From the NCBI RefSeq assembly GCF_021390645.1, contig NZ_JAJEJT010000004.1, positions 434,001 to 498,000 on the forward strand: a stretch of DNA of 64,000 bases. The letters run 5' to 3'. The position numbers were made by a program, and so were the translations under genes. Under the pieces are notes generated by a model, which was not told where the DNA came from, ran no database searches, and worked only from the letters and a program-made list of their open reading frames with translations. Position 1 is the first letter of the stretch; each line of letters opens with the position of its first letter. This document shows positions 18,647-26,810 of the stretch, piece after piece. The stretch is from Paraburkholderia flagellata. Its GTDB lineage: Bacteria > Pseudomonadota > Gammaproteobacteria > Burkholderiales > Burkholderiaceae.

Positions 18647-18713
18647 GCATGTCTCCTCGCTTCTGATTGAATGAAAGCGAGTCTAGAGAGAGCGACCCCG
18701 CAAATCTGTAAAA

Positions 18714-19433
18714 ATGATGACAGAAACTGTTCGCCCGTCCCAGCGAGCGCTGGCGAGTGCCGCGCTGCATCGCGCCGCGTGGTTCGCCGCTTGCCGCCCC
18801 GATACGATCGACCGGCTGCTCAAAGAGGGCACGATACGCTTGCTGCAGCGGGGCGAAGTGCTCTGCCGCCAGGGGCAACCCGTAGAGCATCTGTGCCTGA
18901 TCGTCGACGGAACCCTTGAGGTCAGCGTGACGGCCGAGGCGGGCAAGCGGCATCTGGTGCGCCATCTCGAGCCGGGGCAGTTGATGAATCTGATCCCGGT
19001 ACTCGACGAACAGGGCGCGATCCACGACAGCGTGGCGCATGTCGACACGCTCGTGCTGCTGTTCAACAAAGCGCTCATTCACGACGTGCTCGATACGGAG
19101 CCCGGCTTCGCGCGCGCCGTGATGCGACTGCTATGCCTGCGTTCGCGCACCATGTATCTGGACCTCGCCGATAACAGCCTGCTGACGCTGCGCCAGCGCT
19201 GCGCGAGGACGTTGCTCTACCTGGTTGGACCCTGGGGTATGCCGCGTCCCGAGGGCGTGGCCATTTCGCTCAAGCTCTCGCAGGACGAGTTCGCGGATAT
19301 GGTCGGCCGTTCTCGCCCTGTGGTGAATCGTGAACTCAAAAGCCTCGAGCGCGAGGGCATCATTCGCACGACGTATTCGCATTTCGTGATTCTTGATCTG
19401 GCTGCGCTTGAGAGGGTGGTCGAACAGCAGTGA
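18714..19433 (+). CDS. Crp/Fnr-family transcriptional regulator
   Basis: The product has 239 residues (238 if the second ATG is used; neither has a clear Shine-Dalgarno). The N-terminal cyclic-nucleotide-type beta-barrel (about 20-130, including GEVLCRQGQPVEHLCLIVDG) is followed by the dimer helix and a winged helix (LSQDEFADMVGRSRPVVNRE). The cAMP pocket signature with Arg-Ser is not visible where expected (the region reads LMNLIPVLDEQGAIHDSV), and there is no FNR-type cysteine cluster, so the effector is unknown. It is transcribed away from the split decarboxylase genes across 67 bases and is their most likely regulator. Confidence 0.88.
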   Translation: MMTETVRPSQRALASAALHRAAWFAACRPDTIDRLLKEGTIRLLQRGEVLCRQGQPVEHLCLIVDGTLEVSVTAEAGKRHLVRHLEPGQLMNLIPVLDEQGAIHDSVAHVDTLVLLFNKALIHDVLDTEPGFARAVMRLLCLRSRTMYLDLADNSLLTLRQRCARTLLYLVGPWGMPRPEGVAISLKLSQDEFADMVGRSRPVVNRELKSLEREGIIRTTYSHFVILDLAALERVVEQQ

Positions 19434-19471
19434 CGCAGCGGTAGACCCATCGATACGTCAGCGTGCAGAGT

Positions 19472-20752
19472 TCATGAAGCCTGCGCAGCGCCGGGACTAT
19501 TGACCTTGGGCGCCCACTTCCGCTGAAGCAGCACCATCGTGCTTGTTGCGCCCACCAGCAGGAACACGAAGACTGCCATCATGGCAAATGTGTAATTGCC
19601 TTTGCCAAGGTAGAGCAACCAGCCAGAAAGACTGGCGGAGACACCGCCCGCAAGACTCGTGGCGACCTGTTGCAGCCCCGTGTTCAATCCGACCGCCTGC
19701 TTGGGAATCAGAGTGAGCTTGCACAGCGCCAGATTGTTGGCCGTCGCAAGGCCCAGGAGCGAGAGCGAGAGCACATTCCAGAAGAGCGCCATGCCTGGCG
19801 ATCGTGTGTATGCACCGAGCAGCACCGTCGTGCCGCCAATGAATCCAGCGACGATAAACGCTTTGCGCACGAATACGGCGTCTTTGCCGCGCGCAATCAT
19901 ACGGTCTGCCAACCAACCTGCGAGAGCGGCGACGATCGCGATGCCGGCGAAACTGAAAAACGTATAGACGCCGGACTTTTCCAGCGAGAGGCCGCGCTGC
20001 TCGACCAGATAGGCCGGCATCCAGGTCATGCAATAGAACGCGAAATAGCTGTAGCAGAAGTTGTTGATGAGGCCGCCCCAAACCACGGGGCTCGCGAGGA
20101 GATTCCGGAGCGGCACGGACGAAGCGCGCCTCACAGCCGCCGTCAGCGCTTCGCGCGAAGGGTAGTCGTTCCTGACCATGAGGCGCCAGGGCACCATCCA
20201 CACGAGGCCGATGAGCCCAGTGGCGATGTACATCGCCTTCCACGAATACGCGACGATCATCCACGCTGCAATCGGCGCACCGAGCGCCGGGCCCATCTTG
20301 CCGCCGATGGAGAAGATGCCTAGCGCGGTGCCTTTCTGGGTTTCCTCGAAGTTATTCGCGAGGTAGCGATAGGTCGCGGGCACGACGACGGCTTCGGCGA
20401 GGCCGATCAGCAAACGCATGACGATCAGCGCTGAAAGCGTCGTGACGAGCCCGGTGGCCGCCGCCGCGAGACACCAGATAACGAAGCAGATCGAGTAGGG
20501 GCGCTTCACGCCGTAGCGGTCCACGAGCCAGCCCATGGGCATCTGTGCGAGACCATAGGACCAGAATACGGCCGAATTGAGCCAGCCGCGCTGCACGCTC
20601 GACAGCGAAAACTCATGCACGAAGGCTTTGTCCGCGAGCGCTGCGGACAAACTCGTTCGATCGACAAACGAAATCAGCAGGCCGAGTGAGAGCAGGATCA
20701 GAATGCCCCACGGATTCTCGGCTGCTGGCTGCTTGACTTGACAGGTATCCAT
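19472..20752 (-). CDS. MFS transporter (anion:cation symporter-like)
   Basis: The product has 426 residues and about 12 hydrophobic helices. AAGGAGG lies some 10 bases before the ATG. The start of the carrier reads LLISFVDRTSLSAALADKAF, and the loop between helices 2 and 3 has the MFS motif in GWLVDRYGVKRPYS. It resembles ACS-family carriers for sugar acids or aromatic acids. It lies between the Crp/Fnr gene (convergent, 38 bases apart) and a semialdehyde dehydrogenase on the same strand, so it probably imports a carboxylate that ends in the dehydrogenase reaction. Confidence 0.88.
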   Translation of the reverse strand: MDTCQVKQPAAENPWGILILLSLGLLISFVDRTSLSAALADKAFVHEFSLSSVQRGWLNSAVFWSYGLAQMPMGWLVDRYGVKRPYSICFVIWCLAAAATGLVTTLSALIVMRLLIGLAEAVVVPATYRYLANNFEETQKGTALGIFSIGGKMGPALGAPIAAWMIVAYSWKAMYIATGLIGLVWMVPWRLMVRNDYPSREALTAAVRRASSVPLRNLLASPVVWGGLINNFCYSYFAFYCMTWMPAYLVEQRGLSLEKSGVYTFFSFAGIAIVAALAGWLADRMIARGKDAVFVRKAFIVAGFIGGTTVLLGAYTRSPGMALFWNVLSLSLLGLATANNLALCKLTLIPKQAVGLNTGLQQVATSLAGGVSASLSGWLLYLGKGNYTFAMMAVFVFLLVGATSTMVLLQRKWAPKVNSPGAAQAS

Positions 20753-20874
20753 TGGCGTTGCGCCTCCTTCGCGATATCTCGAGAATGGAGCGCGGTCGCC
20801 GCACAGCGTTGGGAGAGTTGGCGGCGGCCGTACTCGTCCAGTGAGTCAGGTTTCAAATGCCACGCCGCGCGTTC

Positions 20875-22311
20875 TCAACAGGGCTGCCCGGCTCGCGCGC
20901 TGAGCCATGCGGGAGCGCTCTGCAGCGCGACCGGCCGCAGGAAACGCTCTAGCGCCTCGTAGCCAACCGAGGTTGTGAACGGTTGCGTCGAAGCCGGCCA
21001 GGGACCGCCATGCTGCTGACTGCGCGTCACGGCCACACCCGTCGGCACGCCGCTAAAGAGCACGCGCCCCGCGATCTGCGTGGCGCGGCGCGCGACGCGG
21101 CGCACGTCGGGCGTGTCTTCGTCCGCGCCCCACAGCGTCACAGTCAGGCTGCCGCCGATCGCGCCCAGTACGTCGACGATTTCATCGATCGAACCGACGC
21201 GCACGATCAGGCAGGCGGGGCCGAAAATCTCTTCGTGCAGCGCCGGTGTGGCGATAAAGTGCTTCGCTCTCGTGCGCGCGAGCACGGGGCGTGGGGGCGC
21301 CGCTTCATCGTGATCGGCACTGCCGGCGAGCAGGGTCTGCACGCCGGGCGTGCCGAGCAGGCGCGCAACACCCGCGTCGAAAGTGCGCTTCATGGCGGGC
21401 GTGAGCATGCGATGTGTCTGCTTTTCGCGCAATTCGTCGCGCAGCGTATCTTCGAAGCGTTGCGCATTCTCGCCTTCTAACAGGACGACGAGGCCCGGGC
21501 TCGTGCACACCTGGCCGCAGCCGAATTCGATCGACGCAGCGAGCGCTTGCGCGAGCGTCTGCGCCTGAGTGGCGAGCGCCGCCGGCAGCGCGACGACGGG
21601 GTTGATCGAGCCCAGTTCGCCATAGAACGGGATCGGCCGCGCCCGGGCATTCGCGAGGCGCCACAGCGCCGCGCCGCCCTTGAACGAGCCGGTGAACGCC
21701 ACGGCCGCGATGTCGGGATGATTGACCAGTTCAGTGCCCACCTCGATGCCCGCGCCCTCCACCATGCCTAGCAGTGCGACGGGAAGTCCTTGCCCGGCAA
21801 TGACCGCGCGCGCGAGTTCGAACACTTTGCGCGAAAGCTTCGGGTGACCCGGATGGGCCTTGACCACGACAGGGCAGCCCGCCGCCAGCGCAGAGGCGGT
21901 GTCGCCACCGAGCACCGAGAACGCGAACGGAAAGTTGCTGGCAGAGAACATCGCAATCGGGCCGAGCGGAACACGCACGCGGCTCAGGTGAGGACGCCCG
22001 GCGGGCGGAGCGTCGGCAATGGCCCGGTCGTCGGTCAGGGCGAACGCGTGGCCTGCCTCGACGTAATCGGCAAAGCCGTTGAGCTGAAAGCGCGTACGGT
22101 CGATTTCACCATTGAGCCGCGCGATGCCGAGCGATGTTTCCTCAGCGGCGGTGCGCACGAGCGCATCGCGCTCAGCGTCGAGCGCACTGGCCAGCGCGCG
22201 CAACAACGTCGCGCGTGTGTGTGCGGATGACTGGGCCCAGTCATCCGCGATGTTTGCTGCTGCGGTGACGGTCGTGTGAATGTGCGCGGCGCTATGGTCT
22301 TGAATCTGCAT
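20875..22311 (-). CDS. NADP-type aldehyde dehydrogenase (2,5-dioxovalerate dehydrogenase-like)
   Basis: The product has 478 residues. The start at 22311 is set by GGAG 6 bases upstream; the frame extends to 22470 without a good site. Aldehyde dehydrogenase hallmarks are present: SASNFPFAFS with Asn127, FTGSFKGG, Glu232 in FYGELGSINP and the catalytic Cys269 in GQVCTSPG. The sequence is of the alpha-ketoglutaric semialdehyde dehydrogenase class, which oxidises 2,5-dioxopentanoate to 2-oxoglutarate at the end of pentose, aldaric-acid or hydroxyproline routes. It is probably cytoplasmic and cotranscribed with the downstream MFS gene. Confidence 0.88.
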   Translation of the reverse strand: MQIQDHSAAHIHTTVTAAANIADDWAQSSAHTRATLLRALASALDAERDALVRTAAEETSLGIARLNGEIDRTRFQLNGFADYVEAGHAFALTDDRAIADAPPAGRPHLSRVRVPLGPIAMFSASNFPFAFSVLGGDTASALAAGCPVVVKAHPGHPKLSRKVFELARAVIAGQGLPVALLGMVEGAGIEVGTELVNHPDIAAVAFTGSFKGGAALWRLANARARPIPFYGELGSINPVVALPAALATQAQTLAQALAASIEFGCGQVCTSPGLVVLLEGENAQRFEDTLRDELREKQTHRMLTPAMKRTFDAGVARLLGTPGVQTLLAGSADHDEAAPPRPVLARTRAKHFIATPALHEEIFGPACLIVRVGSIDEIVDVLGAIGGSLTVTLWGADEDTPDVRRVARRATQIAGRVLFSGVPTGVAVTRSQQHGGPWPASTQPFTTSVGYEALERFLRPVALQSAPAWLSARAGQPC

Positions 22312-22475
22312 CAGTACTCCAAAGGAAGGGAACAGCTCGACGTGTCGTGTTACTCCATACGGCGCCTGCGAGGGCCGTGCAGGTGGTAATAAATACGGTG
22401 CCCTAAAACGTATCAAGCGGCCATGGGCAACCCGCAAGACGGGTCGCCCATGGCCGCTTTCGCGAGGCAAATGGA

Positions 22476-23432
22476 TCAGAAGTGAATTTCGGCCTGGAGC
22501 ATCGGCACTGAAGTGATGGTTCCCGGGGCCGCGTGCGTCGGCGTGCCGTACATGTGATACCAGTACTCGTAGCCGAGACCGGCGTAGAGGACACGCGGGT
22601 GCCCCGCGAATGAGCCGAGGTCGGCGAGCAGCGCCATGCGCGTGAGGAACTCAGTTGTGGTTTCCACGCCGAAGCCGTCACGTCCCTTGGGTCCGGTCAC
22701 GCTCGCGAAGCCGCGGAACATGAGCGGAACCGGGCCGACGCGGAACGGGTAGAGCCACGAACTCTCCAGGTGCCATGCGGTATTGAAGCGCACATCGACG
22801 CCGGTGATGCCGTTGTGATTGCTTTCCGTGCGCAACCCGGCCGTGAGGTTCCAGTAGCCATGCGGGACCGCGAACTCGACCGTTGGCCCGACTACGAGCA
22901 TGCGCGCACGCTCGGAGTACGCATCGTTCTTCACGCCGAACTCATAGCCGACGGTCAAGCCGTAGTCGCGAATCGGGCCGATGCCGAGATAGCGGCCGAA
23001 GATCTTGCCGGCGCTGAACTGGACGCGCCCGACGCTATAAACCTCCTGTGCGCCGCCGCTTTGCGGACCACCCGATTCCGGGTTGGCCGCGTTGGACACG
23101 AGATAGTCGACGTTGAACGCGTAGCTGCCAAACCGGAAACCGCCGATCGTCGTGAGGTAGCCAATGTTCTGCATCACCGTCGAATCGACGCCTGGGTAGT
23201 GAAAATCCGTGCCCCAGCGATAGCCGATGAACGTGTCATTCCAGATGGCGGGCGGTTCATCGGCTTCGCCGACGGTCTGGGGCGGTGCGGCGCCGTTCGG
23301 GACTTCCTGGCGCAGCGGCGGCGCGGATGAGTTCGGTGCGGTAAAGACCTCGGCGTGGGCGAACTGCGCAAGGCAGCAAAACAGTGCAGCGCCAAGGGCC
23401 GGCGCACGCAAGGCTAGCGTTAGGCTTTTCAT
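22476..23432 (-). CDS. Outer-membrane beta-barrel protein (Tsx-like/outer envelope family)
   Basis: The product has 318 residues. The signal peptide MKSLTLALRAPALGAALF ends near FAHA. The mature chain has a Pro-rich N terminus, then alternating strands with aromatic ends (TFIGYRWGTDFHYPG, YGLTVGYEFGVKN) and closes with QAEIHF, a C-terminal Phe typical of outer-membrane barrels. It resembles the nucleoside-channel/outer envelope group. GGAG lies only 2 bases before the ATG, an unusually short spacing. It precedes the semialdehyde dehydrogenase and MFS genes on the same strand and may admit their substrate. Confidence 0.75.
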   Translation of the reverse strand: MKSLTLALRAPALGAALFCCLAQFAHAEVFTAPNSSAPPLRQEVPNGAAPPQTVGEADEPPAIWNDTFIGYRWGTDFHYPGVDSTVMQNIGYLTTIGGFRFGSYAFNVDYLVSNAANPESGGPQSGGAQEVYSVGRVQFSAGKIFGRYLGIGPIRDYGLTVGYEFGVKNDAYSERARMLVVGPTVEFAVPHGYWNLTAGLRTESNHNGITGVDVRFNTAWHLESSWLYPFRVGPVPLMFRGFASVTGPKGRDGFGVETTTEFLTRMALLADLGSFAGHPRVLYAGLGYEYWYHMYGTPTHAAPGTITSVPMLQAEIHF

Positions 23433-23691
23433 GTCTCCATCCAGACTCTATTTATGTTGATGTCTTCGACCTGGTCGCGTAGTCGCATGGCGACTGCCGA
23501 TTCGGTCGCACCGCCCGCCCTGGCTGTATGGTTGAACCATCCGGCCCAGGAAAACGCTGTTACGGTGGTGAGGAATATTAAGTGGCGCGTCGACGCTTGC
23601 CTTTACACAAAAATGAGATTCGCTGGCACTTTTTGCTGACATGACGAAAGTTTTTGGCGGCGCAGCCGTGTGCGAAAACGGTGCGGGCATG

Positions 23692-23753
23692 AAAAAATGC
23701 AAGCGAACCTGCGTTTTGTGTAGGGACGCGCGCGCCATCGTCCCCTACGCTTG
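23692..23753 (+). promoter_or_regulatory. Promoter-like block, copy 1
   Basis: This block shares GCGAACC, TTTTGTG(T/C)AGGGAC and CTACGCTTG with the block at 26567-26629, in the same order and nearly the same spacing. It contains an imperfect inverted repeat, GTAGGGAC and GTCCCCTAC. It is a candidate target of the AraC regulator encoded at 25580. Confidence 0.5.
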
Positions 23754-23834
23754 ACTCATAAGACAGACCGCGCCTCCAGGGCCCAAGTGTTCTTCCCTGG
23801 TCATCGAGAGGCGAGGTCAGGAAAGGAGACAGCG

Positions 23835-24005
23835 TTGACCGGAACGAACCCTCTGGTTGTTGGTATCTTCTTTGGCACCGCGCTGCTGCGCGGATACGCC
23901 TTCTGCTTCGCATCGCTGCGCGCCGGTCTCCCACGGCGCTATCAACCTCTATTGCGGATTTATCTCGACGCTTCTCGCATGGAACGCCACGTTCGGCGAG
24001 GGTGA
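23835..24005 (+). pseudogene. Possible relic of a small membrane protein gene
   Basis: AAGGAG at 23823-23828 is followed, after 6 bases, by a TTG codon and a frame beginning LTGTNPLVVGIFFGTALL, which is hydrophobic like a membrane segment. That frame turns into unlikely sequence and stops at 24005. The next forward frame carries another membrane-like stretch (INLYCGFISTLLAWNATFG, about 23935-23995). A frameshifted remnant of a transporter-type gene is one explanation; I cannot name the parent family. Confidence 0.3.
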
Positions 24006-24102
24006 CGACGCGAGTGCCTCTCGCGAATTCGCTTGCTTAGTGCCTTTGGCTTCTCAAATCAATAAGGTATACGAACGATCGACAAGGAGGCTGTATCGAT
24101 TT

Positions 24103-24114
24103 CGCACATGTGCG
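24103..24114. promoter_or_regulatory. 12-bp palindrome upstream of the porin
   Basis: CGCACATGTGCG is a perfect palindrome 65 bases before the porin ATG. It may be an operator; chance occurrence is possible. Confidence 0.3.
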
Positions 24115-24178
24115 GATTCTCTAACCCGCGGAATGAAAGACGGGGGTTAAACCAATAAAATTTCATCATGGAGACAGA

Positions 24179-25204
24179 ATGAAAAGGTTAGTGATTACCT
24201 TGTCGGGTGTGGCATCTGCGTGTTGTATCAACGCGGCGCATGCACAGTCGTCCGTCACGCTGTATGGCGTCATCGACAATGGAATCGAATATCAGAACGC
24301 TGGCTCGGGTTCTGTTGTACGCGCGGTTTCGGGTGGACTCTTTGCGAGCCGGTACGGCTTGAAAGGCAGCGAGGACATTGGCGGTGGCATTCACGTCAAT
24401 TTCCAGCTCGAACAGGGCTTTAACGGCGTGACGGGTGCCGCATCGAATGCGGCCGAAGCATTCAATCGCCAGGCCTGGGTGGGGTTTTCCGGAGCGTTCG
24501 GTGAAACGCGCTTTGGCTTGCAAAATACGCCACAGTATATTTTCATGAACCCCGAACTCGATCCGCTCGCGGTCATGAGCATCGCGTCGCCGATGAACAA
24601 CTTCAACAGCCTCACCGTTCGGGTCAATAATGCAATTTCATATTTCACCCCAACGGTTTATGGGCTGACCGCGCAGTTCATGGTCGCGATGCGCGACTCG
24701 ACAACCAAGCCGAGCAACGGACTCCAGTTCTATAACGCGGCCGTGCGCTATACGAACGGGCCTTTCCGTGCGGCTGCCGGCTATGAGCAGGCCGCGAATG
24801 CGGCAGGAACGTCGACGCTGAAGGTGTTCAATGCCGGCACGTCGCTCGGCGTCGGCGCGGCCCGCTTCTATCTCGCGTATCACACGGAGCGGCAGACCGA
24901 CAACAGCGTCAAACGTGACGTCTACGAAGCCTCCACGTCGTACCGCATCGATCCGGCCAACCAGGTCGCGCTGCTTTACGGCTATGCGCACGACCGCACC
25001 GGCAATGGCAACAATGCCCAGCAGATCGGCCTGAATTACGAGTATTACTTCTCGAAGGCGACCACGCTGTATGCGTCGGCCGGCTTTATCCAGAACCGCA
25101 ACAAGGCCCAGTTCACGCTCAACGGAACCGCGTATGGGGGCATCGCGGGCGCGCCGGGCGCCGACACGCGCGGTGTGGTGCTCGGCCTCGTTCATACGTT
25201 CTGA
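24179..25204 (+). CDS. Gram-negative porin (Porin_4 family)
   Basis: The product has 341 residues. The signal peptide MKRLVITLSGVASACCINAA ends at AHA, and the mature protein starts QSSVTLYGVIDNGIEYQN, the usual start of Burkholderiaceae porins. Later strands include GLKGSEDIGGGIHVNFQLEQ, and the protein ends GLVHTF with the terminal Phe. GGAG lies 6 bases before the ATG. It precedes an AraC regulator on the same strand by about 375 bases. It is distinct from the porin at 16006 and shorter by 35 residues. It forms an outer-membrane channel, probably for a substrate sensed by the AraC protein. Confidence 0.93.
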   Translation: MKRLVITLSGVASACCINAAHAQSSVTLYGVIDNGIEYQNAGSGSVVRAVSGGLFASRYGLKGSEDIGGGIHVNFQLEQGFNGVTGAASNAAEAFNRQAWVGFSGAFGETRFGLQNTPQYIFMNPELDPLAVMSIASPMNNFNSLTVRVNNAISYFTPTVYGLTAQFMVAMRDSTTKPSNGLQFYNAAVRYTNGPFRAAAGYEQAANAAGTSTLKVFNAGTSLGVGAARFYLAYHTERQTDNSVKRDVYEASTSYRIDPANQVALLYGYAHDRTGNGNNAQQIGLNYEYYFSKATTLYASAGFIQNRNKAQFTLNGTAYGGIAGAPGADTRGVVLGLVHTF

Positions 25205-25212
25205 TGAGGGCG

Positions 25213-25236
25213 GCGCGGGTGCCGGCTCACCCGCGC
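25213..25236 (+). terminator. Hairpin 1 after the porin
   Basis: A perfect 9-bp stem (GCGCGGGTG / CACCCGCGC) with a 6-base loop lies 8 bases past the stop codon. No T-tract follows, so it may act with the next hairpin or stabilise the transcript. Confidence 0.5.
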
Positions 25237-25241
25237 GCGGA

Positions 25242-25274
25242 TTCGGGTAAGCCGCAGGTCGCGGCTTGCCCGAA
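25242..25274 (+). terminator. Hairpin 2 after the porin
   Basis: A 14-bp stem with a single G-T wobble (TTCGGGTAAGCCGC / GCGGCTTGCCCGAA) closes a 5-base loop. It is strong but lacks a following T-tract, so intrinsic termination is likely but unproven. Confidence 0.55.
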
Positions 25275-25579
25275 GGTATGAAAAAATCTCCGCCTTTGCG
25301 CAAGACGCCTGTTGCGTGTCTTGTTGTCTCGACAATGGTCGAGCGTCTCCTCCGTTTTGTCGACCGCGCTGAACGCGCCCCTGCGTTCGCGTATCATCGT
25401 TGTGCTTCTATCTGGTCACCCTGGCTTGCGATATATTGCGCATTCCATGCACCAGACGAAGACGCCGCACCTTCGTCCAGAAAAAAATGAAATTCAAGTG
25501 GACACTCGCGCCAGCAATCCAGGGCGCGAACTCTGAATTTCAATGGCGACCAGCTCGACCCGGCCGCCAAGGAGACTTT
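25275..25579. other. Upstream region of the AraC gene
   Basis: About 305 bases with no clear gene. An in-frame extension of the AraC reading frame reaches 25400 but has no ribosome-binding site or family-like sequence. No operator stands out. Confidence 0.4.
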
Positions 25580-26512
25580 ATGACACACACCGCCATGGCA
25601 AACGATCAACGCCACCGCGACGGCAAGGCCAGATTGAAGCGAACCACCGTACCCAAAGTCCGCCTGTACGTTGAACGACCCGAGAGACAAAACTGGTTCG
25701 TGCACGTCGGGCACGTGACCGACCGGGGCCGCTGGCGCACCGAGCCCCACGCGCACCCCGCCTATGGCCAGGTTATCTTCGTGCGCAGCGGCCGCGGCGT
25801 GGTGAATCTCGAAGGCAGTGCAGTTCCGTTCGAAGCCCCGTGCGCGTTGCTGTTGCCGACCGAATGCGTGCATGGCCTCGACTACGAGATCGACGTGGAC
25901 CGTTGGGTAGTGACGATCGAGGTGGCTTATCTGGCGCAGGTGAACGGGAAACTGCAAGACTTCATTCAACTGTGGAGGTCGCCGCGCATGATCCCGCTCG
26001 GCGAGATGGCCGACGGCGGCGAGCACTTCTACAGCATGGTGCAAAACCTCAAGCAGGAGTCGGAATCCAATGCGGTCGGCCATGTGATCGGCACGGAAGC
26101 CTTGCTCACGACGCTGCTGCTCATGCTCGTGCGTGAGGCGCGTCTGGATCAGCCGGGCAGCGAAGGCGAAACGCACAATAACGTCCGGCTCGTTGATCGT
26201 TTTCGCAAGCTGATCGACCAGCACTACCGCGAGGACCTGGCGCTGCTGGACTACGCCTCGATGATGGCGGTGTCCCTCGTGCAACTGCGCGCGGCGTGCG
26301 CATCGGCGGGAGAGCAGAGCCCCACGAAGATGATACGTGCGCGCATCATCACCGAGGCGAAGCGCAATCTCATCTTCGGCGAAATGTCGGTCGAGCAGAT
26401 CGCCTTCGGGCTCGGCTTCGCGGATGCCGCCTATTTCACGCGTTTTTTCCGCCGGGAAGTGGGTCAGACGCCGAGCCAGTTCCGAGTCACGGCGCGGGCC
26501 CAGACGCAGTAG
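25580..26512 (+). CDS. AraC-family transcriptional regulator
   Basis: The product has 310 residues. I chose the ATG at 25580 because AAGGAG lies 5 bases upstream. The N-terminal cupin-like sensor domain (about 25-110) includes EPHAHPAYGQVIFVRSGRG and LLPTECVHGLDYE. The C-terminal double helix-turn-helix (about 215-305) has MMAVSLVQLRAACASAG and the AraC signature GLGFADAAYFTRFFRREVG. It resembles the PobR-type activators of aromatic-acid genes. It probably controls the porin upstream and the two matching promoter-like blocks on either side; this is inferred from position. Confidence 0.9.
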   Translation: MTHTAMANDQRHRDGKARLKRTTVPKVRLYVERPERQNWFVHVGHVTDRGRWRTEPHAHPAYGQVIFVRSGRGVVNLEGSAVPFEAPCALLLPTECVHGLDYEIDVDRWVVTIEVAYLAQVNGKLQDFIQLWRSPRMIPLGEMADGGEHFYSMVQNLKQESESNAVGHVIGTEALLTTLLLMLVREARLDQPGSEGETHNNVRLVDRFRKLIDQHYREDLALLDYASMMAVSLVQLRAACASAGEQSPTKMIRARIITEAKRNLIFGEMSVEQIAFGLGFADAAYFTRFFRREVGQTPSQFRVTARAQTQ

Positions 26513-26566
26513 CGAACTCTGCCGCCCGCTTGCGCCGCAATGCGCGGCGCAATAAGGGTGCGCATC

Positions 26567-26629
26567 AAAAAAGTGCTGGCGAACCCTTCTTTTGTGCAGG
26601 GACATGTGCGTACGGGTCGGCTACGCTTG
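26567..26629 (+). promoter_or_regulatory. Promoter-like block, copy 2
   Basis: It starts 54 bases after the AraC stop codon and matches the block at 23692-23753: GCGAACC, TTTTGTGCAGGGAC and CTACGCTTG in the same order. Further on, AGGAGACGCCGTTCACCG (26712-26729) resembles AGGAGACAGCGTTGACCG after copy 1 (23824-23841), so the similarity spans roughly 150 bases. Confidence 0.5.
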
Positions 26630-26810
26630 GTCTGCGCGCTCGCCTTGCCGGGGCCCGTCACCATCGGGCGCCGTTGACGCCATCATCGTGGCGTCGCGAG
26701 CGCGTGAGCGGCCAGGAGACGCCGTTCACCGCCAGGTCCACCGCACGCAGCATCGCCGCGTGCCGGAGGGGCTCGCACGATAACACTTATATTGCGTCCG
26801 TTCACCGACT

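Larger units (their letters stand above)
23433..24178. other. Regulatory region and possible gene relic upstream of the second porin
   Basis: This 746-base interval has no convincing intact gene. It holds a promoter-like block at 23692-23753 that recurs at 26567-26629, a good Shine-Dalgarno (AAGGAG, 23823-23828) before a TTG codon with only a short broken frame after it, and a 12-bp perfect palindrome CGCACATGTGCG at 24103-24114. Confidence 0.5.
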
